NCBI GenBank assembly: GCA_003193925.1
Contig: PSPG01000001.1
Coordinates: forward strand, 124,001 to 188,000
Direction: 5' to 3'
DNA length: 64,000 nucleotides
From: Candidatus Thalassarchaeum betae
Lineage (GTDB): Archaea; Thermoplasmatota; Poseidoniia; Poseidoniales; Thalassarchaeaceae
A model generated the notes under the pieces. It was not told the DNA's origin. It did not search any database and worked only from the letters and a program-made list of their open reading frames with translations. Shown one piece after another: positions 27,835 to 37,995 of the stretch. A program made the position numbers and the translations under genes. How positions within the stretch are numbered: position 1 is the stretch's first letter; the number at the start of each line of letters is the position of its first letter.

Positions 27835-29085
27835 TCAGATTTTCGAGTAGTATTCTGAGACTGCGTCTTCTAAATCGGAGCCCGCACGGCTCTCGTCGAT
27901 GCTCACAGTCACACCGTCACGACGGATTGCTTGACCTCCGACCAGTACGTCGAGACACCTCGTTCCGCTGTAGATCAGGTTGGCCAGCAGCCTCCTGCCG
28001 TCACGGCCCCACGGCCGCATCCTGATGTCGTCGAGATCCCAGGTGACCCAGTCGATGGAACCCTTGGTGGCCAGTTGCCAGGTTTCCACGGGGTTGAGGA
28101 TCCTCGCATCCCAGTGGTCGTGCCTCTGGATCAGACTCGCCACCTTAGCCTCGGCACGCATGTCGAGGCTGTTGTTGCTGGCGGCGCCGTCGGTCCCTAG
28201 ACGGATGTCGACGCCGGCCTCGCGCATAGCCGGGTAGGACATGGTGCCGCCGCAGGCGAGCTTCTGGTTGCTGTTCGGACAGTGGACGGCGTGAGCCTCG
28301 TGACCTGCGAGTATGCGCATCTCCTTCTTGGTGACCCAGCCGCAGTGGGCGCACACCGTGCCCTCCTGGAAGTAGCCGATGGAGTCGAGGTACTCGACGG
28401 GGTACATGCCGTGCTCGGCGTGGCAGTCGGCGACCTCCTTGCGGGTCTCGCTGGTGTGTATGTGGAGTCTGCAGCCGAGCTCAGAGGCCATCTCGGCAGC
28501 CTTCAGCAGCGTCTCCTCGCTGCAGGTGTAGACCGCGTGGGTGCCGATCCCGTACTCGACTCGGTCGGACGGTACTCCTCCTCTCAGCAGACCACCCATC
28601 TTCTGCAGGGCCTCGGCCCCGCCAGAGGGGTAGGAGGGAGTCGGGAAGTCGGTGATCGGCCCGCAGGCGACGCCTCGCATGCCAGCCTCGACTAGGACGC
28701 CGGCCACCACGTCCGGGTGGTAGTACATGTCACAGGCGAAGGTCGTGCCAGTGGCAATCATCTCAGCCGCAGCTGCTCTGGTGCCCGCTTCGACGAACTC
28801 AGCAGTTAGGCCCTTCTCCACAGGGAAGACCGAGGTCTCGAGCCACTCCATCAGCGGCAGACCCTCGCCCATCGAGCGATTGAGGATCATCGCGAGGTGG
28901 GTGTGCCAGTTCTGCAGGGAGCGCGTCACCAGGCGCATCGTACCGTCAATCGTCTCGGCCACGTCCTCGTCGCCATTGCTCGCACAGTACGAGCCGTCTG
29001 GGTGGAGTAGGAAATCGCCGTGCTGGACTGCACCATCATGGTCAACCAGGCGCGTTCCTGTGACCCGTCGCACACCCCCGTCCAT
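27835..29085 (-). CDS. amidohydrolase (SAH/MTA or guanine deaminase-like)
   Basis: QNWHTHLAM, HIHTSETRKEVADC, VCAHCGWVTKKEM, HCPNSNQKLACG, LGTDGAASNNSLDM. Confidence 0.88.
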   Translation of the reverse strand: MDGGVRRVTGTRLVDHDGAVQHGDFLLHPDGSYCASNGDEDVAETIDGTMRLVTRSLQNWHTHLAMILNRSMGEGLPLMEWLETSVFPVEKGLTAEFVEAGTRAAAAEMIATGTTFACDMYYHPDVVAGVLVEAGMRGVACGPITDFPTPSYPSGGAEALQKMGGLLRGGVPSDRVEYGIGTHAVYTCSEETLLKAAEMASELGCRLHIHTSETRKEVADCHAEHGMYPVEYLDSIGYFQEGTVCAHCGWVTKKEMRILAGHEAHAVHCPNSNQKLACGGTMSYPAMREAGVDIRLGTDGAASNNSLDMRAEAKVASLIQRHDHWDARILNPVETWQLATKGSIDWVTWDLDDIRMRPWGRDGRRLLANLIYSGTRCLDVLVGGQAIRRDGVTVSIDESRAGSDLEDAVSEYYSKI

Positions 29086-29123
29086 GGACGAGCGAGCGGC
29101 CCGCCCGACTCAAGTGTTCTCCA

Positions 29124-30152
29124 TCAGTAGTCGTAGACCATCTCTGAGAAATGCAGCAGGTTCCCCTCCCTCGCGTTCTCCGACATGTACTGGATGAAGT
29201 AACGCGCTCGCGCGCCCTGATCGAAGGTTATCTCGCTACGCTCACCATAGCGGCTCATCAGATTGGTCACCGAGGGATTGTGCTGGTCGACGGTGCACTG
29301 AGCGACCTCGCTGGGCTCTTGGCCGGGCTTGTAGCCCTCGTAGAGGTCGCTCGCGTTGCAGCCGATATCATCCTCACACCAGGTATAGCAGTCGTAGGGG
29401 GTCGAGCAGATGAAGTCGCCAGTGCGGTAGCATTGGTCGGTGGGAGTGACCCAGTCCTGCGTCCAGATGAATGCCCGCGAGAGGTCCGAGTCCGAGTTCG
29501 GATCGTCGTGGAACTGGTGGGTGTGGTAGAGGCCGAGGAAGTGCCCGAGTTCGTGGCTCGGAACGGGGCTTGTCGCGAATGTCGAAGCGCGCACCGTGCT
29601 GAAGTAGTATTCTCGCGAATACCACGGATACATGCTGTAAGATCCCCAGCCGTTGCTCTGCATGACGATGTTGACATTGGCTGGGTTGTAGCCTTCAACG
29701 AAGGCGTCGCCGAGTTGGGATATCGAAATCTGGTCACCGAAATCACCACCGTCTTCGCTCGAGTTGTTGAGTGTGCCCGGCTTCTCACCCTCCTCCCCTT
29801 CCTCCTCGTCTTGGACGTCGGGGAAGGCGTCGTCGACCCAGATTATCTCGTCGAGGACGAAGTCGATTCCAGAGGGGTTGTAGACCGAGTTAATCATTTC
29901 GATTCCGGTGGCGATGGAGGTCTCGTTGATGAGCCATTCGACACCGTCGTTGTCTCGATAGACGAAGATGGTGATGGAGAGTTGTCTCACTGGCCCTGCC
30001 TCGCAATCTAGTCCCGGGTAGGGCGAGTCCTCGGTGATTTCTACCCAGTATCCCTGCTCATCGCAGCCTTCCGGCTCCGCCTCGCCACCGAGGCAGCCCG
30101 AGAGAACGGGTGCGACGAGAATCAGCACGAGCAAGGCGGCAGCTCTTCGCAT
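29124..30152 (-). CDS. secreted M43 (pappalysin/cytophagalysin) metalloprotease lipoprotein
   Basis: Lipobox LSGCLGG; HELGHFLGLYHTHQ matches HExxHxxGLxH; Cys-rich STPYDCYTWCEDDIGC. Confidence 0.85.
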   Translation of the reverse strand: MRRAAALLVLILVAPVLSGCLGGEAEPEGCDEQGYWVEITEDSPYPGLDCEAGPVRQLSITIFVYRDNDGVEWLINETSIATGIEMINSVYNPSGIDFVLDEIIWVDDAFPDVQDEEEGEEGEKPGTLNNSSEDGGDFGDQISISQLGDAFVEGYNPANVNIVMQSNGWGSYSMYPWYSREYYFSTVRASTFATSPVPSHELGHFLGLYHTHQFHDDPNSDSDLSRAFIWTQDWVTPTDQCYRTGDFICSTPYDCYTWCEDDIGCNASDLYEGYKPGQEPSEVAQCTVDQHNPSVTNLMSRYGERSEITFDQGARARYFIQYMSENAREGNLLHFSEMVYDY

Positions 30153-30197
30153 GAGCCTGACTCGAGGTGGTAGGGCTAAACCCTTGCTGGCCCGGCT

Positions 30198-30893
30198 TCA
30201 GTTGCTGGACTTCGGCATGAACGGTATCAGCTTGCCCGCCAGCGCTTCGATGTTCCGAGTTTGGATCCAAACCTTGCCCGCTCCTGTTAACCGCAGTACA
30301 AAACCTTCGCCTCCGAACATGGTAGTCTTGAGTCCTCCCGACGGAGCCACACCGTAGGACACCCCCTCAGTGAAGGCTACGAGGTGTCCGTTGTCCACAA
30401 TTATCGGGGCATCTGGTGTTACTTCGAGCTCCTTGACAGCCCCGTAGGAACTGTAGAAAACCTGACCGGGACCACCTTGTGAGAATGCCCTCAGGAAGAA
30501 GCCTCCTTCTCTGGACAGGAGCGCCTTGGCACCTTGGAATTTGGTATCGTACTCCACGTTCGGCGAGCAGGCCATGAAGGCCCCCCCTTGCATGTACAGT
30601 CCTTCACCCGGGACCAAGTCAAATGTTGAGACATCTCCCGGAGCTGAAGGAGCCATCGATATCCATCCACCAGAAGGTCCTGCGGTGTATGTGTTGACGA
30701 AGAACGACTCCCCGCCCACTACGGCCTTGAAGAGACCCCTCATCAGTCCCCCCTTACTTGCTCTGCCTGTGCTGACACTCACATCAGATGACTGGGCCAC
30801 CATGGCACCGGGTTCGACCTTGATTGACTCTCCAGGTCCGAGGTTGGCGGTCATCAGTGTGAAGGCTGGTTGGAACTCGCATTCTGCGTCCAT
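30198..30893 (-). CDS. AIM24 / TIGR00266 family protein
   Basis: LGPGESIKVEPGAMVAQSSDV, GGLMRGLFKAVVGGESFFVNTYTA, ATG at 30893 preferred. Confidence 0.85.
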   Translation of the reverse strand: MDAECEFQPAFTLMTANLGPGESIKVEPGAMVAQSSDVSVSTGRASKGGLMRGLFKAVVGGESFFVNTYTAGPSGGWISMAPSAPGDVSTFDLVPGEGLYMQGGAFMACSPNVEYDTKFQGAKALLSREGGFFLRAFSQGGPGQVFYSSYGAVKELEVTPDAPIIVDNGHLVAFTEGVSYGVAPSGGLKTTMFGGEGFVLRLTGAGKVWIQTRNIEALAGKLIPFMPKSSN

Positions 30894-30937
30894 GACAACT
30901 CTCTGGAAGCACGGCTTTTTAATTGAATGGGGATGGA

Positions 30938-31558
30938 TTAGACAACGCATTTCGCATTGAGGAGGCTGACCGTCTCACCTTCGGAGTTCTTCATCCATGC
31001 CTCCACTACATCCCCCTCATGCATCGGTCCGACGCCTTTCGGGGTGCCAGTCCAGACAAGGTCGCCCGGTGAGAGATCGTACCAGCCCTTGAGGTGGCTG
31101 AGAATTGACTCGACAGAGTGCACCATCAGCTCGGTCGAGGCCTGCTGCCTCACCTCGCCATTGACCGACATCCCGATCTCGACCGGTCGAGGATCCCAAG
31201 CCGTCCAGGTCCCGAGCACTCCCGAGCCTGCGAAGCCCTTGCCCTCGAGCCAGGGCCAGCCATTGTGCTTGGCATGTGTCTGACGAGTCCTGTTGGTGGT
31301 GTCGTTGCCTACGCACATCTCGACCGGCTCCAACTCATCACCGAGTCGGATGACCAACTCGACCTCGTGGTCGATGTGCTCCTCAGCCACCCCGAGTGCG
31401 ATCACGTTGTTGCCGTTCTCGTCGGCCTCGATGAGAGCGGTCGGTGGCATCAGGAAGAAGCGGGGGTAGTCGGTGATGTCCCCGTGAATCTCCTTGGCGT
31501 GCCCCACGTAGTTGCGGAAAACAGCCCAGCCGACGCCCACGGCGCCGCCAGCGAACAC
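30938..31558 (-). CDS. fumarylacetoacetate hydrolase family protein
   Basis: NYVGHAKE, EVELVIRLG, NDTTNRTRQ, KGFAGSGVLGTW, PGDLVWTGTPKGVGPMHEGDVV; start uncertain (GTG at 31558 or 31540). Confidence 0.82.
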   Translation of the reverse strand: MFAGGAVGVGWAVFRNYVGHAKEIHGDITDYPRFFLMPPTALIEADENGNNVIALGVAEEHIDHEVELVIRLGDELEPVEMCVGNDTTNRTRQTHAKHNGWPWLEGKGFAGSGVLGTWTAWDPRPVEIGMSVNGEVRQQASTELMVHSVESILSHLKGWYDLSPGDLVWTGTPKGVGPMHEGDVVEAWMKNSEGETVSLLNAKCVV

Positions 31559-31628
31559 AGCACCATTAGCACATCGGTGCCAATCACCCTCCGAGGGTTG
31601 AAGGCTCTCCCTCCGACCAAAGCGCTCG

Positions 31629-32615
31629 ATGGCCGAGGACCCGTACCGCGTTCTAGGCGTTTCTCCCGACGCGACAGACGCGGAAATCAAGCGGGCCTAC
31701 CGCAAACTCGCCCGGCAGTACCACCCCGACCGCAACCCGGGTGACGCAGCGGCCGAGGAGCGGTTCAAGGCGATTCAGGCTGCCTACGAGGCCGTAGGAA
31801 CGGCCGAGGCGCGCAAGGAGAACGACCAGCGCCGCCGGATGGAGGAGATGTTCGGAGGCGGAGGCTCCCAGGGCAACCCGTTCGGAGGGGGCTCCGGAGG
31901 AGTCGACCTAGGCGACATCATCTCGCAGTTCATGGGTGGACGGGGGACATCGACTCCTGGCTTCGATTTCAGGTTCTCTCAGGGCTTCGGAGGCAGGCAG
32001 ACCCAGCAGCCCAGGAGCGAGCCCACCGAGCCATCTAGGGGAGCGGTCATCGAGGCTGGACTCGATGTCTCGCTCGAGCAGGCCTCGAGCGGTACCGAGG
32101 TCAAGTTCGCCCACCGCAGACTGAAGCGCTGCGACAAGTGCAAAGGCTCGAGTTTCGGCACCTCGAAGCGCTGCGCTCCGTGCAACGGCACAGGGGTCCA
32201 GACCAAGGGAAGCACACTCGCGGTGAAGGTGCCCCCGAACGCTAGCCACGGGCAACTGCTCCGACTGAAGGGAATGGGCCACGAGCACCCGCAGGGCGAG
32301 CCGGGGGACCTGCTTATCACCCTGAGGCTCGACGCCGAGGAGGGCCGCCGCTGGGAGGACGGCAGGCTGGTCCAAGAGGTCCCCATTCCCATCACCACAC
32401 TGTTGCTCGGCGGCAAGGTTAGAATCAGCACTCCTGTCGGCAAACGGGTGCAGATCGATGTGCCAGAGGGGACCCGGGTAGGCGACCGCCGGCGACTGCA
32501 GGGCCACGGCCACTCAGGGGGCCCTCTGGACATCGAATTCACGCTCGCTGAGCCAGACAAACTGACCAAGTCCCAGCGCGACGCCTTAGAGAGCCTGCGG
32601 GACAGCGGCCTGTGA
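31629..32615 (+). CDS. DnaJ-like co-chaperone with reduced (two-motif) zinc finger
   Basis: J domain DPYRVLGVSPDATDAEIKRAYRKLARQYHPDRNPGD; CDKCKGS and CAPCNGTG only; DnaJ C-terminal substrate domains. Confidence 0.88.
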   Translation: MAEDPYRVLGVSPDATDAEIKRAYRKLARQYHPDRNPGDAAAEERFKAIQAAYEAVGTAEARKENDQRRRMEEMFGGGGSQGNPFGGGSGGVDLGDIISQFMGGRGTSTPGFDFRFSQGFGGRQTQQPRSEPTEPSRGAVIEAGLDVSLEQASSGTEVKFAHRRLKRCDKCKGSSFGTSKRCAPCNGTGVQTKGSTLAVKVPPNASHGQLLRLKGMGHEHPQGEPGDLLITLRLDAEEGRRWEDGRLVQEVPIPITTLLLGGKVRISTPVGKRVQIDVPEGTRVGDRRRLQGHGHSGGPLDIEFTLAEPDKLTKSQRDALESLRDSGL

Positions 32616-32666
32616 CCGCGGAGCCATCCACGGAAGGATTGAAGCCAGCGATTCAGAGGCTCGCGC

Positions 32667-35600
32667 GTGGAGCAGGTGCGCGACTTCAGCAAGCTCGCCG
32701 GGCTTCTGCTCGAGCGGCGCCCACAGGTGCACATCACCATCCTGCTGGTCTCGCTACTGATGATTCCCGGAATGCTCGCCAGCCTGACTCCGATAGACAT
32801 CGAGTCCTACGACATGGAATCCCCCGAACTTACTGCTTACAAGGTGCTCAACGAGGAATTCGCCTCCGCTGAAGTGATGTACGGGATGATGGTGTCGATT
32901 CGCGACCCAACGCATTATTCGAGCGGTCCCGAAGCCCCTCACCGCGACGCTGATGGGAACGTTCTGACGGAACAGCTCCCCCAGATTGAGGAGAGGATTG
33001 CCTATCCCGGGGACAATGCCGGACTGGTCGGTGAGGGAGTTCCCATCGGTGGTATACTGAACCTCACGGTTCTGCGTGAGATTGACGGGAAGGCCGCTGA
33101 GATACGCGCCGACCCCATCTCAGAGTTCTCCCGCCCCATGGTCAGCGAACTGACGGGAGAGGGGAGCGATGGGGTGCTGGCTCTGCCGGACCAGTTCCGC
33201 TCGTTCATGTCCAATCGCTCTATGCTGACTCGCGACACGGTGAACGAGTTCGGGCAATTCGTGCCTGCCCGCACCAATTGGACCGACTGCTGGCCGCTGG
33301 AGTGTCTCGAGTTCGATGACCCGGGAATCACCCAGTCCCACATCGACCTCGCAGCCCATCGCATGATTGCCTCGAGCGAAGGCGTCTTCATGCGCTGGAT
33401 GTCCACTGACCGAGGATTCACCTCCGATCCCAGCAGCCCGGTCATTGGCCCGATCGGTGGTAGGATTACCGAGGACGGCACCTTCGAGGGTGCGGAATGG
33501 GGACCGGGTCGTTGGTCGGCCTCTACGACTTGGATGCTCCTGCAAGTCAGCCGCGACGCGATGGAGGAAAGCGGTTTCACCCATTCCTGGAGCAACGCCA
33601 GATCGGAGCCGGATGGCTGGTCATATCATGGCCTGCAGCTTCTCACGACGCCCCCTCACCGAACCACAGAGGAGTGCAGGGCGCTAGTGGAGGGAGGAGG
33701 AGCCCCCTGTGCGGCCGAGTGGGCCATAGTCGCGCTCGAGGAGAATATCCGAACCACCGACCAGTTGACCGTTTCGATGATAATCGGCGAGGGGATCAAC
33801 GTCGAAGTCAACCGAGAGCTCCAGGAATCCGCGATTCTGCTTGCCGGGATGGCCATAGCGATACTCGTGCTGCTTTGGTTCAGCCTCCGACGCCTCTCCG
33901 ACGTGGCAATCGTCGGCGCCACCTTGGTATTCAGCCTCCTGTGGATGCAGGGCCTTATTGGCTGGGGCATAATCGTCGGAAGCGAATTCGACCTCAAGAT
34001 CATCAGCCGCAGCCAGTTCTCCATTCTGCTACCGATACTGATATTGGCTCTCGGTATCGATGATAGCCTCCACGCGCTTCACCGATACAAGGAGGAGAGA
34101 CGGAACGGCAAGCCTCCCGAGGACGCCGCCCGCGTCTCGCTCACGCGCGTCGGCCGCGCGATAATGCTCACCTCGTTCACCACCATGGCGGCCTTCGCCG
34201 CCAACTTCACGTCGGAAATACCGGCCCTGCGCTCGTTCGGCTTGGAAGCGGCGTTCGGCGTAGGCTCCGCATTCATTCTCACAGGGCTCTGGGCTCCGAT
34301 TATCAGGTTGGACTGGGATTTATGGATCTTGAAGCGCGGTGAACTTGGAGAGGAGGACGGGACCACTTTGCACATGATTCGGGAGGAATGGCTCGCAGAG
34401 GTCGCGGGAACCTCCTCGAAGAAGTCCTCGCTCATCTTGGCTGCTGTATTGGTCCTCTCAGCGCTGGCCGTGCCGATGATGCTCGGTCTCGAGGGCGATT
34501 TCAAAGTCGAGGACTTCTTGGACGGTGAGAGCGATTTCGCCCAAGGCGTCGAGATAGTCAACACGCGGTTCACGGACGAAGGGGAGCCTGCTGCCATCGT
34601 CATCGAGGGCGACATGCTCGACCCAAGGGTGTACGCGGCGATCGGCGCCACCAGGGAGAACATGCTAGATGCCTCTGAGGACGACCCCCAGAGATTCACT
34701 CGCACTCCTCTGGGGGTGCCGGAGTTGCACGGCGTGGACGAGCTCGCTCTGTTCGCGATGGCCAGCATGGGGGCGAATGCCACGCCCTTCATCGAAGCGG
34801 GTTGGGCTTCTGAATCGAACAGCGGTTGCGCTATCACCTCCAACGGCCTGCCTGAGACTACAGACCGAGACTGCCTGAGGTTCCTGTACGGCTTCCTGTT
34901 CACACACGGCATCCCTGAGGGAGGGCTCATCCCGCACATTCCAGCCAGCATAATCGCGTTGTACATCCTGCCCTCATGCGAGTTGGACCCACAGGCAGTC
35001 CACCTCTGTTCTGACGGCAGCGGTCCGAGTTACGAGCGGATGACCCTGCGCTGGGGTGTCAGCGACGCCGAGAAGTTCAACTTGGTCGAATTGACTCTGG
35101 CGGAGCTCGAGAGGGACATGGCTCCGTTCCAGGAGTTGGCCGGTCAGGACATCTCGCTCCGTGTGCCCGTCAGTGAGGCCAGTGAGGAGTTTCCAGTCAC
35201 GTGGGCGATACCGACGGGTGATCCTGTGACCCGGTACGTCGCCGCCTCGAGCATGCAGAACGAGCTGCAAGGGACCCTGATGCTCGGAGTCGTGTTCTGC
35301 CTGATTACGCTGTGGTGGGGATTCAGGAGGGTTGGCGCCAGTTTGAACTCGTACTCAAAGCGCGAACTCGTTCTCTCTCTGCCGGTCATCGCAGGCATTG
35401 CCTACTTTGTTCTCTGGTCGACCGGCTCCGCGACCATCTGTGCCGTGATCACTGTCTGGCTACTGCTCAATGCCGGGCTCTGGGGGACTCGTGCGCTCAG
35501 TATGGCGATGGTCACCACCACCCCCATCATCGTAGTGGTCATCTGGCTCTACGCGATCATCTACCTAGCCGGATACGGGCTCAACATGGTCACCGTCGCC

Positions 35601-35918
35601 ATCGCGGCGATGTCTCTCGGGGTCGGTATCGATTACGTCATACACGTCGTCGAGCGCTACCGTGAGGAACACTCGCGCGGTGCGAGCTCAGAGATGGCGG
35701 TTCGCGCCGTTGGCGGAGCCGCGGGGCTGGCGCTGTTCGGCTCCGCCGTATCCGACGTGACTGGATTCCTCATCATAGCCCAGTCGCCGATGGGCTTCTT
35801 CTCATCTTTCGGCCTGTTCTGCGCCGCGATGATCGGCCTCTCTCTACTCGCGGGCCTAGTGCTCACGCCGGCGTTGCTGAGCACCATCAACAGACATCCG
35901 TCCAACAACTCAGTCTGA
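32667..35918 (+). CDS. RND superfamily / MMPL-like transporter
   Basis: Two duplicated multi-TM halves, LILALGIDDSLHALHRYKEERR and MSLGVGIDYVIHVVERYREEHSRG; GTG start. Confidence 0.85.
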   Translation: MEQVRDFSKLAGLLLERRPQVHITILLVSLLMIPGMLASLTPIDIESYDMESPELTAYKVLNEEFASAEVMYGMMVSIRDPTHYSSGPEAPHRDADGNVLTEQLPQIEERIAYPGDNAGLVGEGVPIGGILNLTVLREIDGKAAEIRADPISEFSRPMVSELTGEGSDGVLALPDQFRSFMSNRSMLTRDTVNEFGQFVPARTNWTDCWPLECLEFDDPGITQSHIDLAAHRMIASSEGVFMRWMSTDRGFTSDPSSPVIGPIGGRITEDGTFEGAEWGPGRWSASTTWMLLQVSRDAMEESGFTHSWSNARSEPDGWSYHGLQLLTTPPHRTTEECRALVEGGGAPCAAEWAIVALEENIRTTDQLTVSMIIGEGINVEVNRELQESAILLAGMAIAILVLLWFSLRRLSDVAIVGATLVFSLLWMQGLIGWGIIVGSEFDLKIISRSQFSILLPILILALGIDDSLHALHRYKEERRNGKPPEDAARVSLTRVGRAIMLTSFTTMAAFAANFTSEIPALRSFGLEAAFGVGSAFILTGLWAPIIRLDWDLWILKRGELGEEDGTTLHMIREEWLAEVAGTSSKKSSLILAAVLVLSALAVPMMLGLEGDFKVEDFLDGESDFAQGVEIVNTRFTDEGEPAAIVIEGDMLDPRVYAAIGATRENMLDASEDDPQRFTRTPLGVPELHGVDELALFAMASMGANATPFIEAGWASESNSGCAITSNGLPETTDRDCLRFLYGFLFTHGIPEGGLIPHIPASIIALYILPSCELDPQAVHLCSDGSGPSYERMTLRWGVSDAEKFNLVELTLAELERDMAPFQELAGQDISLRVPVSEASEEFPVTWAIPTGDPVTRYVAASSMQNELQGTLMLGVVFCLITLWWGFRRVGASLNSYSKRELVLSLPVIAGIAYFVLWSTGSATICAVITVWLLLNAGLWGTRALSMAMVTTTPIIVVVIWLYAIIYLAGYGLNMVTVAIAAMSLGVGIDYVIHVVERYREEHSRGASSEMAVRAVGGAAGLALFGSAVSDVTGFLIIAQSPMGFFSSFGLFCAAMIGLSLLAGLVLTPALLSTINRHPSNNSV

Positions 35919-36073
35919 GTTGTCGAGCACCGAGAACTTGGAAAACTCCCTTCCCACCCATTGCGAGTGCGCGTCAGTCATCATACCCCCCCCCAGGCTA
36001 AGAACGGATCAGACACCTGATTGACGAGGCACTGAAACCACAGTTAAAACCACCCGAGGCACAAGCCCTTCTC

Positions 36074-36397
36074 ATGGAGGGACGCGAGTCGCTGACCGAC
36101 CTCGAACGCGGCGATGAGGACTGCGTACTCCGATTCGCTGACGGCGCGGCCTTCACAGTCAGTTACCTTGCTATTCGATGTCGCTGCCAGTGCGCCAAGT
36201 GCAAGCCCCGTCAGGAGAACGAGCAGAGGCTGCTCGAGTTCGAGGAGGAGGTCGCGAGGCTTCGGGTGGAGAAGCCCAAGGCCGAGCCGGTTGGTCACTA
36301 TGGAATCATCTTCGATTGGCGGACTGGATGCTCCAGTGGAATACACTCCTTCAGCCATCTGAGAAGAGTTGCGGAAGAACTGGGTATCTCGCTCTGA
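36074..36397 (+). CDS. DUF971 / GBBH-like N-terminal domain protein
   Basis: LRFADGAAFTVSYLAIRCRCQCAKC...VGHYGIIFDWRTGCSSGIHSFSHLR. Confidence 0.75.
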   Translation: MEGRESLTDLERGDEDCVLRFADGAAFTVSYLAIRCRCQCAKCKPRQENEQRLLEFEEEVARLRVEKPKAEPVGHYGIIFDWRTGCSSGIHSFSHLRRVAEELGISL

Positions 36398-36492
36398 ACC
36401 ACATATTCCCAGCCCGAAGAGGTCAAAGGTGAGCCTTCGGTCGCGTATTCATCGAATACACGGGTTCCCCCCGTGGCTTCGGTGGTGATCCG

Positions 36493-37920
36493 ATGAATTG
36501 GGATGGTCCTGATACAGGCGAGCCGAAGCTCGACGAGGAGGATGAGTGGCAACTCTACGCCAGCGCCGGGTACGCCTCTGCAGAAGTCGTCACCGAGACT
36601 GAGGGGATCGAAGAGGAGGAGCATGAGGAGGTCTGGTTCGACGGCGACGACCTAGAGCTCACCGGCGCCCCGATAGACTGGGACGCACCTCCTTGCCCCG
36701 CCCCGCTCGGGATTGCCCACATCATCAGGATAGGAGCATGCGACCACTGCCTGCACAGGTTGGCCGGCCGCAGGACCGAGCTCCCTGGAGCGCCGGGGGG
36801 CGAGGAGATTCGCATTGAGGCTCTCGCCAGAGATGCAGAGCTGGCTAAGTTCGAGACCCCTGACCTGTGCCCCTTGTGCGAGGACCTGTTCGACGACGTC
36901 GGCAACATCGTCAGCAGAGTCGTCGAGTCCACCGAGGGAATCGAGCATTCCACCATCCAGTTCGGGATCCACCTGCCCAAGGACCTGATACAGGAGGAGG
37001 ACCGCATCCGCAGCAGGCACGGAGCGCCGGCTTCGAGGCCTCTCAAGGCGGCCTTCGTCGACGCCATTCAGAACGAGTTATCCGGGCACATGCCCAATGT
37101 CAAGTTCATCAAGGAGAGGCCTGACCTTATGATACTGGTCGACGGCCTGACCTTGCGTATCGACGTCGATGTAAGACCGGTCTTTCTCTATAGCAGGTAC
37201 CGCAAGCTCAGTCGGGAGATTCCGCAGACCCGCTGGCCGTGCAGAGCATGCAGGGGCAGGGAAGACGGTTGCGAATCCTGCGAGGGGACTGGACTCCAGT
37301 ACCTCCACTCCGTGCAGGACCTCATCGGCGAGCCCCTTCGCATCGCTCTCAACGCCGAGGACACTTCCTTCCATGGCATGGGCAGGGAAGACATCGACGT
37401 CAGGTGCCTCGGCTCGGGCCGTCCCTTCGTCTTGGAGATCAAGAATCCGAAGATTCGCGAGACCGACTTAGACAAACTCGTCTCGACGGTCAATGAGAGC
37501 GCCGAGGGCAAGGTCGAGATCGACTCGCTGAGGTGGTCCAAGCGGGGTGAGGTGAGAAAGGTCAAGGAGACCCGCTCCGAGAAGACCTACACCATCCGAT
37601 TGAAGGTCGACGACATCCCCGATGAGAACACCGTCGTCAAGTCCATCTCGAGCCTCTCTGGGGTCGTGTTGGAGCAGGAGACCCCCAAGAGGGTCTCTCA
37701 CCGCAGGGCGGCAAAGACCCGCAAGAGGAAGATAGTCTCCATCAGCGATGTTTTCGTCGAGGGCGACGAGGTCCAGATGACGCTGCGCTGCGAGGCGGGG
37801 ACCTACATCAAGGAACTCGTACACTCGGACGAGGGCAGGACCGTCCCATCGGTGAGCGGCGCGCTTGAGAGGGAATGCGAGGTCCTGTGGCTCGATGTCG
37901 AGGAGATTCACGCTGACTGA
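36493..37920 (+). CDS. pus10: tRNA pseudouridine synthase Pus10
   Basis: Cys pairs ACDHCLHR/CPLCEDLF, FLYSRYRKLSREIPQTRWPCRACRGREDGCESCEGTGLQY, FHGMGREDIDVRCLGSGRPFVLEIKNPKIR. Confidence 0.93.
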   Translation: MNWDGPDTGEPKLDEEDEWQLYASAGYASAEVVTETEGIEEEEHEEVWFDGDDLELTGAPIDWDAPPCPAPLGIAHIIRIGACDHCLHRLAGRRTELPGAPGGEEIRIEALARDAELAKFETPDLCPLCEDLFDDVGNIVSRVVESTEGIEHSTIQFGIHLPKDLIQEEDRIRSRHGAPASRPLKAAFVDAIQNELSGHMPNVKFIKERPDLMILVDGLTLRIDVDVRPVFLYSRYRKLSREIPQTRWPCRACRGREDGCESCEGTGLQYLHSVQDLIGEPLRIALNAEDTSFHGMGREDIDVRCLGSGRPFVLEIKNPKIRETDLDKLVSTVNESAEGKVEIDSLRWSKRGEVRKVKETRSEKTYTIRLKVDDIPDENTVVKSISSLSGVVLEQETPKRVSHRRAAKTRKRKIVSISDVFVEGDEVQMTLRCEAGTYIKELVHSDEGRTVPSVSGALERECEVLWLDVEEIHAD

Positions 37921-37995
37921 GCCCTGAACCTCATCCGAGCCCTTAAGAGGAATCGGCAGGTCGAACGCTTCCGCGACCTACGGTCGAAAGGTGAT

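Noticed and set aside
35986-35994. C9 homopolymer as a phase-variation tract
   Set aside because: Intergenic, single instance, no contingency gene nearby
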